64,000 nucleotides of DNA from Lunularia cruciata (Eukaryota; Streptophyta; Marchantiopsida; Lunulariales; Lunulariaceae). Shown here piece by piece: positions 54,470 to 64,000 of the stretch; positions within the stretch are counted from its first letter, which is position 1, and the number at the start of each line of letters is the position of its first letter. Below the pieces are notes generated by a model. That model was not told where the DNA came from. It did not search any database and worked only from the letters and a program-made list of their open reading frames with translations. The stretch is from contig OX419757.1 of NCBI GenBank assembly GCA_948567375.1, positions 55,428,001-55,492,000 on the forward strand. The letters run 5' to 3'. The position numbers were made by a program, and so were the translations under genes.

Positions 54470-55780
54470 TAGTCCAATTTTGGTTGTAAATCTTAAAGCT
54501 ACTTGAATACCGTTAGTACTGCAACCTGAAACTTCTTTAAGCAATAGTAAACAGCGGGGTCGAGAGTCAACTGATGCTTCGCACACTAGCCGAAGCTTCG
54601 ATGAAGTAAGCGGAGATTTTGGTTTCCAGGGGTGGAGGACGGAGGTTCCAGTGGCTTCGCCTTCACTTGTACATAGCTACGCAGAGTTACTTGCTGTAAA
54701 TCTTCAGGTCTATGGCAACTTGTCCCACTGTTTGAATTTAGTGTAGTGGGGGAGATTCTGTATTGCACCAAAGGTTTGCAGGATCAAGGGGGAATAGAGG
54801 GTGGGAAGTTGTAGGACGAGTACAGGCTTGCTGGTAAAACAGCCAACCACTTGTCAAAGTCTAGAAAATTTCGGGATAGCGATGCCCACGGAAGCTATGT
54901 AGCAAGTTCAGTTCCTCTAAATCTAGGAAGACCTGACAGCAGAAACTCCTATCCATCATTTGATAATATTTTTCACTTCAGAAAGTAATTTCCAGAGTTG
55001 TTAAACACTTTACATGTGGTATATGTGTGATGGAAGAATTCTTCTCCCACATTTCCAATTTGCCTGGCCCAGACCGTAAGGTAGCGAGTATGCATTTTGT
55101 GATGATTCTCATGACTTCCAAAGCTGTGTGTTCGACCCTCCGAGCCTCGCTGCGCTTCCATTGCCGAAAGTACTACTCCCTTGTATCGCAATTTTCGACG
55201 TTAGTTGGACTGAAGGATAAAGAATTCTTCGCTCTCTGAAGGCCAGGCAAGGACCACTAATATCCTGAAGGAAACAAATTTCCTACGTAAACATTTCATC
55301 CAACCGGTTAGTGTCGTCATCATTTTGCTAATGTCATACTGCGGTTATATTCAAAGAACTACTCTACAGACCACGCGTGGTGTCTAGATGCTCAAGTGGC
55401 CTCAATGGTTTCTGGACCTCGAGTCTCGGTAGGGAATATGGCTCTGGCTGCCTGTCAGCTTCTTGTCAGTTTGTGCAAAGTCGTTCTGCTCTGTTGAATC
55501 CCAAGACTCTGCCAAAACTGCGAGAGGGCTACAGACATTAGAACAACTCACTACCTTAGTTCGAAATGTATCTTCTTGTCTTGCCGTTTAACTGTTAACT
55601 GTCTAATTTGTAAAGAGGAGACGTACGATTAGAAGACGATGGTAAGACCCCAATTTGTTACATTCCTAGGAGACGCCGATTCTGTTCGGAGGGAATTCTT
55701 GGTAACAAGTCCCGCCGCTTCGAAGTTGTTTGAAGTGCTCAAAAAATTGACTGAAAGCATAAGAGACACGCAGCGATACT
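54470..55780. other. 3' flank of the desaturase gene, no gene seen
   Basis: It probably begins with the 3' untranslated region. Short open frames (for example 55,027-55,239 and 55,639-55,860) lack motifs. Base composition stays CpG-rich up to about 55.9 kb. Confidence 0.45.
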
Positions 55781-55782
55781 GC

Positions 55783-55940
55783 CACTTAGAAAAAGGCGAC
55801 CACGGAGGGAAACAAGAAGGATGGAAAGACCCTGTCAAGCTCTACAAGCAAAAGACATAGAGGGAAACAAAAAGAGGAAAAAGGCGACCCCATAGAATGC
55901 ATGAATGGGATGGGAAGACCTCATCAAGGGAGAGAGAGAG
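55783..55940 (-). repeat. Short motif, two inverted copies, downstream of the desaturase gene
   Basis: The reverse complements of 55,785-55,845 and of about 55,880-55,930 match the motif at 50,363 and 50,538 (GGCTTGATGGGGTCTTCCCATCC ... GGTCGCC type). So the desaturase gene is bracketed by two copies in each orientation. Confidence 0.65.
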
Positions 55941-55956
55941 AGAGAGGGAGAGACAA
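55929..55956. repeat. (GA)n microsatellite
   Basis: About 26 bp of GA repeat, directly next to the inverted short motif. Confidence 0.85.
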
Positions 55957-55999
55957 AAGAGGGAAAATAGGGCTAGGCTCCAATAGTTTTAATACTCAT

Positions 56000-56520
56000 A
56001 TCTGTGCAACCGCACCTAACATAGTCAAGCTATGCTAGTTATAAGGTCTGCAAACTATTGGAGCATCCAAAGAAGCATCACCTAGAGTGATTTCTCTCTT
56101 ATGGATTGCACTAGCCAATGTTCTATGTAGAGCAATGGACACAAGCTGTCTAAAATATATTACAAAATACACGAGAGAGAGAGTGGTATCCCTTGGCGTC
56201 TAATATGAGAAGCTCTCAAGCACTCCTTGACAAATGTGTAGAAACCATGTCATCACTCCATATAACTCCAAGGCTGAAGGAACAAAGAGGTGACCTTGTT
56301 GCATACCCCTATACTTGGAGACCTTGCGTGCTGCTGCTCCGCTCGCTGCCCATACAGGAGGATGAGTAATCACTCCTCCAAAATTGCATCATGCGTAAGT
56401 AACCACAACATCCGCCATTGTCATATGATCATCTCGGACCAAGTCTAAGTCTGCACTGACACGTGTTGTTTGCAACAAATATGAACTCTCTCCAAGCAAG
56501 GTATCCACTCTCTCGTGCCT
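56000..56520 (-). pseudogene. Decayed minus-strand coding sequence, unclassified
   Basis: Reading the minus strand from about 56,520 gives long coding-like segments in alternating frames: DLDLVRDDHMTMADVVVTYA, then MQQGHLFVPSALELYGVM and, further on, IALHRTLASAIHKREITLGD. The composition and periodicity look protein-coding rather than random. The pattern resembles the C-terminal part of non-LTR element or reverse-transcriptase-related ORFs of non-seed plants, but I cannot name it safely. Confidence 0.35.
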
Positions 56521-57007
56521 TAACATACACTATATCTCTAATAGTAACATGGGTAGCTATCCTTTGTCATCCAAAAGGACATAATTTCATATAGACCATG
56601 TAACAATATGGATTTTAGCGATGAAGTAAGTCAAGGTTAACAAAGTAACGAATAGGCCAAATTAGCCTAGAATATTCCATAAACATCTAGAAAGTTTCTT
56701 GTGAAGTTTCTTGGCTAGCTTAGCTTGCATCCCAAGTAGGTAGCTTCCAACTAGCTTAGTTTGCACGCCAAGTAGATGGTTTCTAGAAGAAAACTTCTTG
56801 AGAAGTTTCCCTTTTAACTTGGCTTGCACTCCAAGAAAGCAACTCGAGGAAACCTCTTGAGAAGCTTCTCGAGAGCCTTGTATGCTCTCTATAAATATCA
56901 AAACTGAAGCTCATGCTAGGCATTCAGAGTTTTTGCATACTCAAGTGTTCTAATGTGATATCCCATTCTCTTATTTCTCTCCTTGGTCTTGGTCTTGGTC
57001 TTTTACA

Positions 57008-58650
57008 TTGGTATCATAGCAAGAATGGGATGGATGGAATTTATGGACACACCAAATCCATTTCTGCCAAACCATTGGGTTTTTCATGTCCGAGTACTAC
57101 ACAAGCATCGTTTCATGCAATTCATCACCTCACAATTTGGACATTATTTTTTGAATACAATCACCTTGTCCGAGGAATCCTAAGTACTTCCGGTTGTAAC
57201 TTATGGAGAATGATGAATGTGTTGCATCTATGTGTTAATAAATTAGATAGGTTAGGAATGGTGTGATAGGGTGGTAACCATGGCGGCAATGGTATAGGTT
57301 GTCTTTGCTATGCAATAACAATAGAGCACCTTACTTGATTATTGGATGAACGAGATCATCGACAACAAGAGCACATAGAGAGACTACCAGTTCAAGAAGG
57401 AGAAAACAAAATCCAATTTCCAAAACCTAAGGTTTTTGAAGGCAAGAATCTCCCAAGTGTAGTGGAGAATTTTGTGTTTGACTATGAATTTTATTTCAAA
57501 GTTATCAATCTTCAAGATGAACAAAAACAAATTCTCTTGGCTTCTAGCCAATTGGATGGAGTAGCAAAGTTATGGTAGCAATTCTGAGTGGAGCAAGCTA
57601 AACGGAAAATTGTTGCATCAATCTTGACATGGGAAAAATTCAAGAGTGCAATAATTGGTCAATTCCATGCTATAAATACCACATGATCTGCACGAAGAAA
57701 GGTTCATAGAGTTGAAGCAAATTCGCTCTTTAAGAAGTTACATCACGTAATTCTAGAACACCATCATCCAATTTCCAGATATAATGGAATGTGAAGCTTT
57801 GGATCAATTTATGTGGAGCTTGAAGTCACAAACCAAATTAGAGGTAACAATGCGAGAGCCACAACACTTGGAAGAAGCCATGTGGTTGGCCAAACTCTTT
57901 GATTCCTTGGTTGCAACAACTTGGTCTTGACCTTGATTGCCACAAAACCTACAATACACTACACACGGGTGGAGGAGTTGGCACCAATGGAGATTGATGC
58001 CATTCAACGGAGACCACTTGGCATTGTAGATAGAGAAAAAATATTACAAAATGGTGGTTATTTCTCTTATTGCCAAATTAGATATCACATCATAGAATGT
58101 CCACTCAAGAATGTGCAACCTCGACAAGATGCACAGATGGAGTTTGTATATCAAAATGATCAAGGAAATGAAGAATCCTAGTAGGAGATTTTGAGCCACA
58201 TATTGGGAACTTGATTAGTTCCAATTGGATTGAAGGCTTGACCTATACAAGTTTGCTTCATTTGCAAGGTATGATATCTGATCGTGATTGTAGGATTTTG
58301 GTTGATTCTAGAAGTTCAGATAATTACTTGTCCATGCAATTAGCAAAGGAATTACATATTCTTATCAAGCCAATAATTGGAAGTAGTTGGTATTCCAATA
58401 ATTGGAATTAGAATAATTGGTTCTTATGCATTCCATACCTTGCATCTTATTACCTTCAAGATTGGGAAAGAGTATTTGGAGTGTATGAGGTTTGTAGTGG
58501 CACCTCTATACTATGATGTCATTCTAGGTCTACCTTGGCATCAACATCATAAGGTTCAATTTAATTGGACAACAAATTCAAGTACAACACCAAGGTAGGA
58601 ATTTCCAATTAGGTTGTCAGGCACCTTTGAGTAAGACACCTAAGAATAGC
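57008..58650 (+). pseudogene. A3 gag and protease, decayed
   Basis: Open gag segments are 57,342-57,578 (VVENFVFDYEFYFKVINLQD; ASSQLDGVAKLW) and 57,921-58,181, which includes the knuckle remnant SYCQIRYHIIECP. Protease 58,211-58,411 has ILVDSRSSDNYLSMQLAKEL, with D-S-R in place of D-S-G. A local slippage duplication of AATAATTGGAA lies near 58,370-58,410. Confidence 0.75.
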
Positions 58651-58890
58651 TAGTCCCAAGATGGGAAGTTTGTCAAGAAAGTATCCATAGAGCAAGCTTC
58701 AAAGAAAGATAAGTCCCAAGATGGGAAGTTTATCAAGAAAGTAGCCATAGAGCAAGCTTTGAAGGAAGATAAGCCCCAAGATGGGAAGTTTGTCAAGAAA
58801 GAAACCATAGAGCAAGATTTGAAAGAAGATAAGTCCCTAAATGTGCAGTTTTTCAATGAAATAGTTATAGACTGAGCTTTGGAGGAAGAT
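58650..58890 (+). repeat. 60-bp coding tandem repeat of A family (4 units) in A3
   Basis: The block (G)TCCCAAGATGGGAAGTTTGT starts at 58,653, 58,713, 58,773 and, diverged, 58,833, an exact 60-bp period. It encodes SQDGKFVKKVAIEQALKEDK-like units between protease and reverse transcriptase. Confidence 0.9.
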
Positions 58891-58966
58891 AAGTCTATTT
58901 TTGCGGTGTGGATTAAGTTGATTGCACAAGGAGAATCTAAGGAAGGTCAGGAGCCTCATCAAGAAA

Positions 58967-60828
58967 TGGTTGATCAAATAGTTCAGTAGTTTACAAACAT
59001 GTTTTTGGATGATTTTCCAAAGGGATTATCCTTTGATTGTGATATGCCCTTCAAGATTGAGTTATTGCCAGGAGTACTTGAGTGAGTAGACCAATCTATT
59101 GGCTCTCACCAAAGGAGTTGGAGGAGTTGCCAACAATGCTTACAAAGTTGTTGCAGAAGGATTTCATTTGACATAACACATCTCCTTGGGGAGCAATGGT
59201 AATATTTGTTCCAAAGAAGGATAGAGTACTTTGTTTATGTATTGATTATCGTGGGTTTAATAAACAAAGAATGAAGAATGCATATCCCTTACCTTGAATT
59301 GATGTCTTGCTTGATCAATTGAGTGGAGCATGATACTTCTCCAAGTTGGATCTTCACACCGGCTATTGGCAAATCCCCATTGATAAGGAAGATGTGTAAA
59401 AGATTACCCTTTGCACAAGGTATGGACATTTGAAAGGAGAGTTCTACCCTTTAGGCTCACTAATGCTCCAATAATCTTCATGGATCAGATGCATCGGGTG
59501 CTGGATAGACTATTGGATAGGTACATAGTTCTTGGATAAAATTTTAATCTATAGCAAGATAGAAGTAAAACATATAAATCACGTGTGAGAAGTCCTAAGA
59601 TGACTATGACAAAAGAAGTTTTACTATAAGATATCAAAGTGTGCCTTTTGGCAAAAGGAAGTTTCCTTCTTAGGTCACAAAATTTGATCAGAGAAGATCA
59701 AGATAGAAGAGGAAAAAATCAAGGCCATCATCAATTGACCTACTCCAAAGGATACTATAGAAGTATAGACATTTAATGGATAGGCTAGTTCTTATTGATG
59801 GTCTATCCACTACTATGCTCATGTGGCCGTACCATTGAGCAATCTCTTGAAGAAGAACTTGAGCTTTTAGTGGACCAACAAGCACAAAGAAGCATTCCAA
59901 AAGTTGAAACATATGGTGTCTTCAAGACCCATTCTTCAACTATATGATCCTCAACTAGGTTGTGTGGTAGATTTTGATGCTTCTAACTTTGCAATTGAAG
60001 ATGTGTTATAACAAGAATTCCTAGGTGAGTTACATCCCATTGCCTTTGTGTCTCACCTACTAAATACGTTAGAAAAGAATTACTTTGCTTGAAATCAAGA
60101 ACAACTAGCAATGGTATGTGCGATCAAGGTATGGAAGCATTATCTCTTGAGGAAACAAGTGATCATGCAAATTGATCACAAACCTTTGTTGCAGACATTA
60201 CACTTGGAATACATGAAGAGTCAACATCATCAATGGGAGGAACAACTACAATTGTTTAACATGAAACTTGAGTAGAAACCAAGTCAAATCCATATCATCA
60301 CTGATGCTCTATCACGATGATCTGATTTGAAGTCTCTACCTCTCATCACAATAGCAATTACAATGATATTAGTTGACTCCAAAGTCCAAATTGAGTTTAA
60401 GATTACTTTACAACAAGATCCTTTCTTTCAAATGGTACAAGGTCATCTTGCAACATGCGACAAGGAGTACAACACCTTCTTCTTCAAGGAAGGCCTTCTA
60501 TTTTGTGAGAACCGGATTTATGTTCCAACCAAGGGTGATCTTTGACTTTTGTGCCTCCAAGAAGCCCATGACTTACCAATTATTGGTCACATGGGTGTGG
60601 ACAAGACCTTGGGTACTCTATAGTGCCAATGGTGGTCGCTCAACATGACACAAGATATTCAAGAATTTGTCCGATTGTGTGAGAGCTACAAACACAACAA
60701 GAACAAGAACCAAAAACTGAGTGGACTCCTTCAACCACTCCCCATTCCATCTACTCAATGGGAACACATGAGGTTGGGTCTCATCACGTCCTTACCCAAG
60801 ACAAAGTAAGGTCACACAACAATCATGG
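58967..60828 (+). pseudogene. A3 reverse transcriptase, RNase H and truncated integrase
   Basis: The opening MVDQIVQ.FTNMFLDDFPKG is followed by the same order of blocks as A2, but with more frameshifts; the VLG/FLDDILIYS region is damaged near 59,520-59,560. RNase H lies at about 59,960-60,210, and the integrase zinc region (MTYQLLVTWVW; EFVRLCESYKHNK-like) at 60,560-60,700. The reading ends at the LTR boundary. Confidence 0.75.
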
Positions 60829-61015
60829 TGTAACAATATGGATTTTAGAGACAAAGTTAGTAGGGCTAACAAAGTAACAAATAAAATAAATTAGCCTAGG
60901 ATATTCCAAAAGTATCTAGGAAGCTTCTTGGGAAGCTTCCAGATAAGCTTAGCTTGCACCTCAAGTAAGTAGTTTCTAGAAGCTTCCAACTAGCTTAAAT
61001 TGCATGCCAAGTATG
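60829..61015 (+). repeat. 3' LTR of A3, truncated by B4
   Basis: TGTAACAATATGGATTTTAG starts at 60,829 and runs to TGCATGCCAAGTATG, about 187 bp. B4 then starts at 61,016. Any remainder would lie beyond the window. Confidence 0.8.
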
Positions 61016-61740
61016 TGTAATACCAAGAGCTAGCCATATGATCTAGATGTGAAATTCGGTTTGGTAACATCTAAAATGATGTTATATATGATGGTCAAAA
61101 TAGATCAGATAGAAGTATCACCAAAAGAGTACTTCTACTAGTAGGGTAGAAACCAAAATAGACTTGAGAACCTTAGAACCAATAGCTAGACATATGATTT
61201 AAAGGTGAGAATTGGTTTGGTAATATCTGGAAGGATGTTACACATGATGGACTTAACAGATCAGAAAGAGGTATCACCAAAAGGGGACTTCTACTAAAAG
61301 AGTAGGAACCAAAATATGCCTGAAATCTTTGAAGGCAATTTAGGAGGCCTAAACGGATGAATTAGGCCTCGAAAATGTGTAGATTCCTTGCTCAAAAGAG
61401 GGTTTTGGCCTTCCCTCCCCCTTGCTTTGTCTCATCGAGAGCTTTCCAATGGTACCTTACTCACGTGATTATGAGATGCCTACAGGAAGATTCCCTCCAG
61501 TCAAAGCTTGTTTGACCAACCAGATAGGACCTAGACCAGACATGTCACCCATCCAAGTAAGTAATCCAAGGGTGGAGCTTGTTGACATGTCACCTATCTG
61601 TGTCCCTAATCCTATGGTGGAGCTTCCTTGGAGGAGATCCTCTTTGTCTATATAATAAAGAGAAGGTGCTCACTTGGGGCATCTAATATGTGAGTATGCA
61701 ATTTGTGTTTTCTCTCTTCTCTTGTCCTTGGAGTATTAAA
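61016..61740 (+). repeat. 5' LTR of B4 (725 bp, long form)
   Basis: It runs from TGTAATACCAAGAGC to CCTTGGAGTATTAAA (family end TTACA, one substitution). Two diverged copies of a roughly 156-bp unit start at 61,022 and 61,178 (ACCAAGAGCTAGCCATATGA and ACCAATAGCTAGACATATGA). TATA-like TATATAATAAAG lies at about 61,649. Confidence 0.9.
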
Positions 61741-61880
61741 ATGGTATAAGAGCGAGTGTTTTAGTCCAAGAGAGTGGATTACGCTTCTTAGAATAGCACG
61801 AACTATTGAAACTGAGTAATTTGAGGTGGAGAACATAGAGTAGTTGCTAGACTTAGGAAGGACTTTAAGGAGCGGATGGG

Positions 61881-62090
61881 ATGGATGCACCGGGAGGCCA
61901 ATTTCCCGCACCTAGCTTTCCATTCTCAAACCCATTACATATCAAGGTTATGTACATCCAGCGTGAGCAGATGAGGGTATCGCTAGTTTATCACTTTGGT
62001 GTAGAATTCATGGACAGAGTGATAAACTCACCAAACCCGGTGATTCTACCTGTGGTGATATATGACATAGAGTGGGATTTGACAATCTAA
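61881..62090 (+). CDS. B4 leader ORF with leader domain, copy 1 (69 aa)
   Basis: A 69-residue open frame from ATG 61,881, ending TAA 62,090. It has a Pro-rich start (FPAPSFPFSNPLHIKV), then EQMRVSLVYHFGVEFMDRVI and NPVILPVVIYDIEWDLTI. It is homologous to the G ORF (14,483) and, more distantly, to the two D1 leader ORFs. Unlike gag just downstream it contains no internal stop. Function is unknown. Confidence 0.5.
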   Translation: MDAPGGQFPAPSFPFSNPLHIKVMYIQREQMRVSLVYHFGVEFMDRVINSPNPVILPVVIYDIEWDLTI

Positions 62091-62106
62091 ATTCTGTTAC
62101 AATAAT

Positions 62107-62310
62107 ATGGATATGAATGTCCCAAATCCTCTCCCTTTCAACACTTAAGTAGAAATCCGTTATGTAGTGAGGCCAAAAGTGATGTTTAGAGATTTTGTGG
62201 TTAGGAATTTTGGTGAGGAGTATTATCAACAAGTGATAGCTTCTGAGGTCCCAATGGTAGTTCCAATAGTTCGTGCGCCTTCCAGAGTGATTATATTGAC
62301 TATGTATTGA
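62107..62310 (+). pseudogene. B4 leader domain, copy 2
   Basis: From ATG 62,107: MDMNVPNPLPFNT, one in-frame stop, then VMFRDFVVRNFGEEYYQQVI and VPMVVPIVRAPSRVIILTMY, stop at 62,308-62,310. The FGEE..Q..VIA...P.VVPIV pattern aligns with LGEERAELMLENQDPFVYPV of D1 copy 1. Confidence 0.45.
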
Positions 62311-62343
62311 AATAGACATTAGCAATCGAGTGTTGCAAGAACC

Positions 62344-63497
62344 ATGGATCCGCACTTGCAAGAGCTGGTGCAAGGAATGCAAGGGATGTTGAATGAATTT
62401 TGAGAGATTAAGATGACCATGGAGATATTACAAAGTCAAGTGTAGATCCTCAGGAAAGATCAAGCCATGCAAGAAGAAGAGCCGTCTCAAAACCCAGTAC
62501 CTGCGATTGAAGTACTTGGAGAGGCATCTGTGCCTACAAACCCTATCAATGATGAAGCCACATTGCTACTCCGGATGAAGAAGACCTACAACATTGAGCC
62601 TTACAAGGGGCAGCATTCAATGGGCGTAATGGAAAATTGGATCTCAAGAATGAATCGATATTTCCGATTGTTCTCAATAGAGATCACAAAGCATGCTGCA
62701 GGTGTGTTTGCATGTGGGTACTTGACCGATAAAGCCCTCACATGGTATGATGCTTGGGAACGATCCATGCTGGCAGAGAGAAGGGAGGTCACATGGACAG
62801 CAATGCAAGAAGGACTGCTGAAGAATTTCCAATTGGTGGATTCTGTGTAGATGGCTCAAACCCGACTATGGGGATTGAGACAAAAGAATAGCATACAAGA
62901 GTATGTGGAGGCATTTTTGGATCTACAAGTTGCAATTACCGACATGAGTTCAGCAGAGGCTCTTGATAATTTCAAACGAGGGTTGAAAGAGCGGATTTGC
63001 CAAGAAGTCATGGTGCAAAATCCTCGCACGATATTTGAAGCCATTGTTTGTGCACAAAGAATAGCAGGAGCATTAGGTGGAGGTGAAGGAGTAGCTCCAC
63101 CTCAACATTATCGGGCATAAATGCCACACATGGGTGGACCAGTACCGATGGAATTGGGCAACCTTCGATTTCGGGATCAAGGAGCAGAACCGCTTCAAGG
63201 GGAGCGGGGACGGGTAGAAGAACAAAGAGATGGAGTCCCACGAGGAGAAGGGACTCGAGGAGAACAACGTTGTTGTTACAATTGTGACCGTATTAGGCAC
63301 ATATCTACCAACTATTGCACTCGTTTCCCTAGAGGCCCTCGGCTTTTGTTCAGGCGATCTTTGAACAACATGGAGAGGCACATTGACGAGGAGGAGGTGG
63401 AAATAACTTTGGAAAATAAAGATCACCAGTAAATGTACCTTACGGCCTTACTGGCTCAATAAGGAAGCAAAGAAGCAAGGGAAGGAAGAAGAATAAT
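62344..63497 (+). pseudogene. B4 gag with zinc knuckle, one frame with five stops
   Basis: One reading frame from ATG 62,344 continues without frameshift past 63,432, but is broken by stops at 62,401 (TGA), 62,443 (TAG), 62,848 (TAG), 63,118 (TAA) and 63,430 (TAA). The gag core shows ENWISRMNRYFRLFSIEI, FACGYLTDKALTWYDAW and EAIVCAQRIAGALGGG. A knuckle-like CCYNCDRIRHISTNYC lies near 63,268-63,318 with one extra residue before the last Cys. It is followed by a basic segment and an acidic end. Confidence 0.8.
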
Positions 63498-64000
63498 GTG
63501 CAACGATCCCAAAAGGCAACCTCACAATTGATTGTCGTGAATGGAATCCTAGAAGGTAATCAAGTGAGAGTATTAATAGATTCGGGAGCAACAGAGAATT
63601 TCTTGTCTCGCTCTGTTGCAATAAGATTGGGAATGGATCTAGAGAGAGATGGAAGTAAAGAAGTAGAGTTACCAAATAGGCAAACAGAGAGGATTGAATC
63701 ATTACCTAGACGGGTAACCCTCTCTGTAGGAGAATATGAGGAAGCAATTGAGTGGTGAGTGATATAGTTAGCTTGTTATGATGCAATTTTAGGCATGCCA
63801 TGGATGGAGCAGTACAACCCTATGGTGGATTGGAGGAAGAAAGTAGTGAGAACCCAACAATGGTCAATCATTGGGGTTAAAGAAAAATCACATAGGCAGA
63901 AACTGCCTCTATATGTCGTAAGGACGACAACTGTTTGTAAGACCGATAGATGTTTTATGGGTCTAATAAGAGAAGTCCAGAGTGCACAACTCGATGGACA
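63498..64000 (+). pseudogene. B4 aspartic protease and start of pol, incomplete
   Basis: The open frame 63,498-63,758 encodes LIVVNGILEGNQVRVLIDSG, then ATENFLSRSVAIRLGM. The D-S-G-A active site is intact, unlike B3 (D-P-R-A). It is in a different frame from gag. After a stop at 63,757 the reading CYDAILGMPWMEQYNPMVDW (the protease end) continues, then VVRTTTVCKTDRCFMGLI to the window edge. Reverse transcriptase lies beyond the window. Confidence 0.8.

Larger units (their letters stand above)
56599..61015 (+). mobile_element. Chromovirus A3 (Ty3/gypsy), decayed, 3' part deleted
   Basis: 5' LTR 56,599-57,007 (409 bp, TGTAACAATATGG to GGTCTTTTACA), primer site TTGGTATCATAGC (57,008-57,020), gag, knuckle, protease, 60-bp repeats, reverse transcriptase, RNase H and the start of integrase. 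The integrase reading stops just after its first catalytic segment (about 60,780-60,828) and the 3' LTR begins at 60,829. Most of the integrase and the chromodomain are therefore deleted. The 3' LTR is cut at 61,015 by B4. Confidence 0.85.
61016..64000 (+). mobile_element. Chromovirus B4 (Ty3/gypsy), 5' part, runs off the window
   Basis: 5' LTR 61,016-61,740 (725 bp, long form), primer site ATGGTATAAGAGC (61,741-61,753), two leader domains (61,881-62,310), gag (from 62,344) and protease (63,498 onward). It is closely related to B3 but better preserved. It is inserted in the 3' LTR of A3; the left flanking five bases are GTATG. Confidence 0.9.

Noticed and set aside
1-64000. CRISPR arrays, bacterial operons, phage or riboswitch-like systems
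   Set aside because: No regularly spaced identical repeats and no prokaryotic gene organisation; the window is plant nuclear DNA.

Overview
The window is nuclear plant DNA made mostly of nested LTR retrotransposons, with one clear single-copy gene: a plastid stearoyl-ACP desaturase at 52.46-54.47 kb. The desaturase (transit-peptide-like N-terminus, two coding introns) and the chromodomain Ty3/gypsy elements place it in a land plant. A bryophyte, lycophyte or fern seems more likely than a flowering plant, but that is a weak inference. Family letters used here (A, B, D, E, F, G) are my own labels.

Layout. 0-4.5 kb: AT-rich sequence with decayed coding-like stretches, microsatellites and short tandem repeats. 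4.5-45.4 kb: one very old Ty3/gypsy-type element, E. Its gag, protease, cytosine-5 methyltransferase-like domain, reverse transcriptase, RNase H and integrase remnants lie in order on the + strand, cut apart by later insertions. Directly inside E are: solo LTR F (8,694-10,608, TSD AGTGT), chromovirus A1 (10,926-18,714, minus), solo LTR B1 (18,731-19,464, minus, TSD CATGT), intact element D1 (19,899-27,731, TSD GGCC), chromovirus A2 (28,176-34,538), chromovirus B3 (35,317-41,370) and solo LTR B5 (44,091-44,608). A second level sits inside those: G in A1 (14,217-16,434), solo LTR B2 in A2, and solo LTR D2 in B3 (TSD TATC). 45.5-48 kb: decayed AT-rich sequence. 48-56 kb: a CpG-richer gene island with the desaturase. 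56.6-61.0 kb: chromovirus A3. 61.0 kb to the window end: the first 3 kb of a B-family element, B4, inserted in the 3' LTR of A3.

Only D1 looks potentially active. Its 692-bp LTRs differ at about four positions and it keeps a 1608-codon gag-pol frame. It also carries an extra zinc-knuckle ORF and two copies of a small roughly 50-residue domain ahead of gag. The same small domain is found, also in two copies, in the leaders of B3 and B4, and once in insertion G.

The most unusual content is the fossil cytosine methyltransferase inside E, recognisable only when E is read across the younger insertions, and the shared duplicated leader domain. All work was by eye on the sequence. No similarity search was possible, so family assignments rest on visible motifs.
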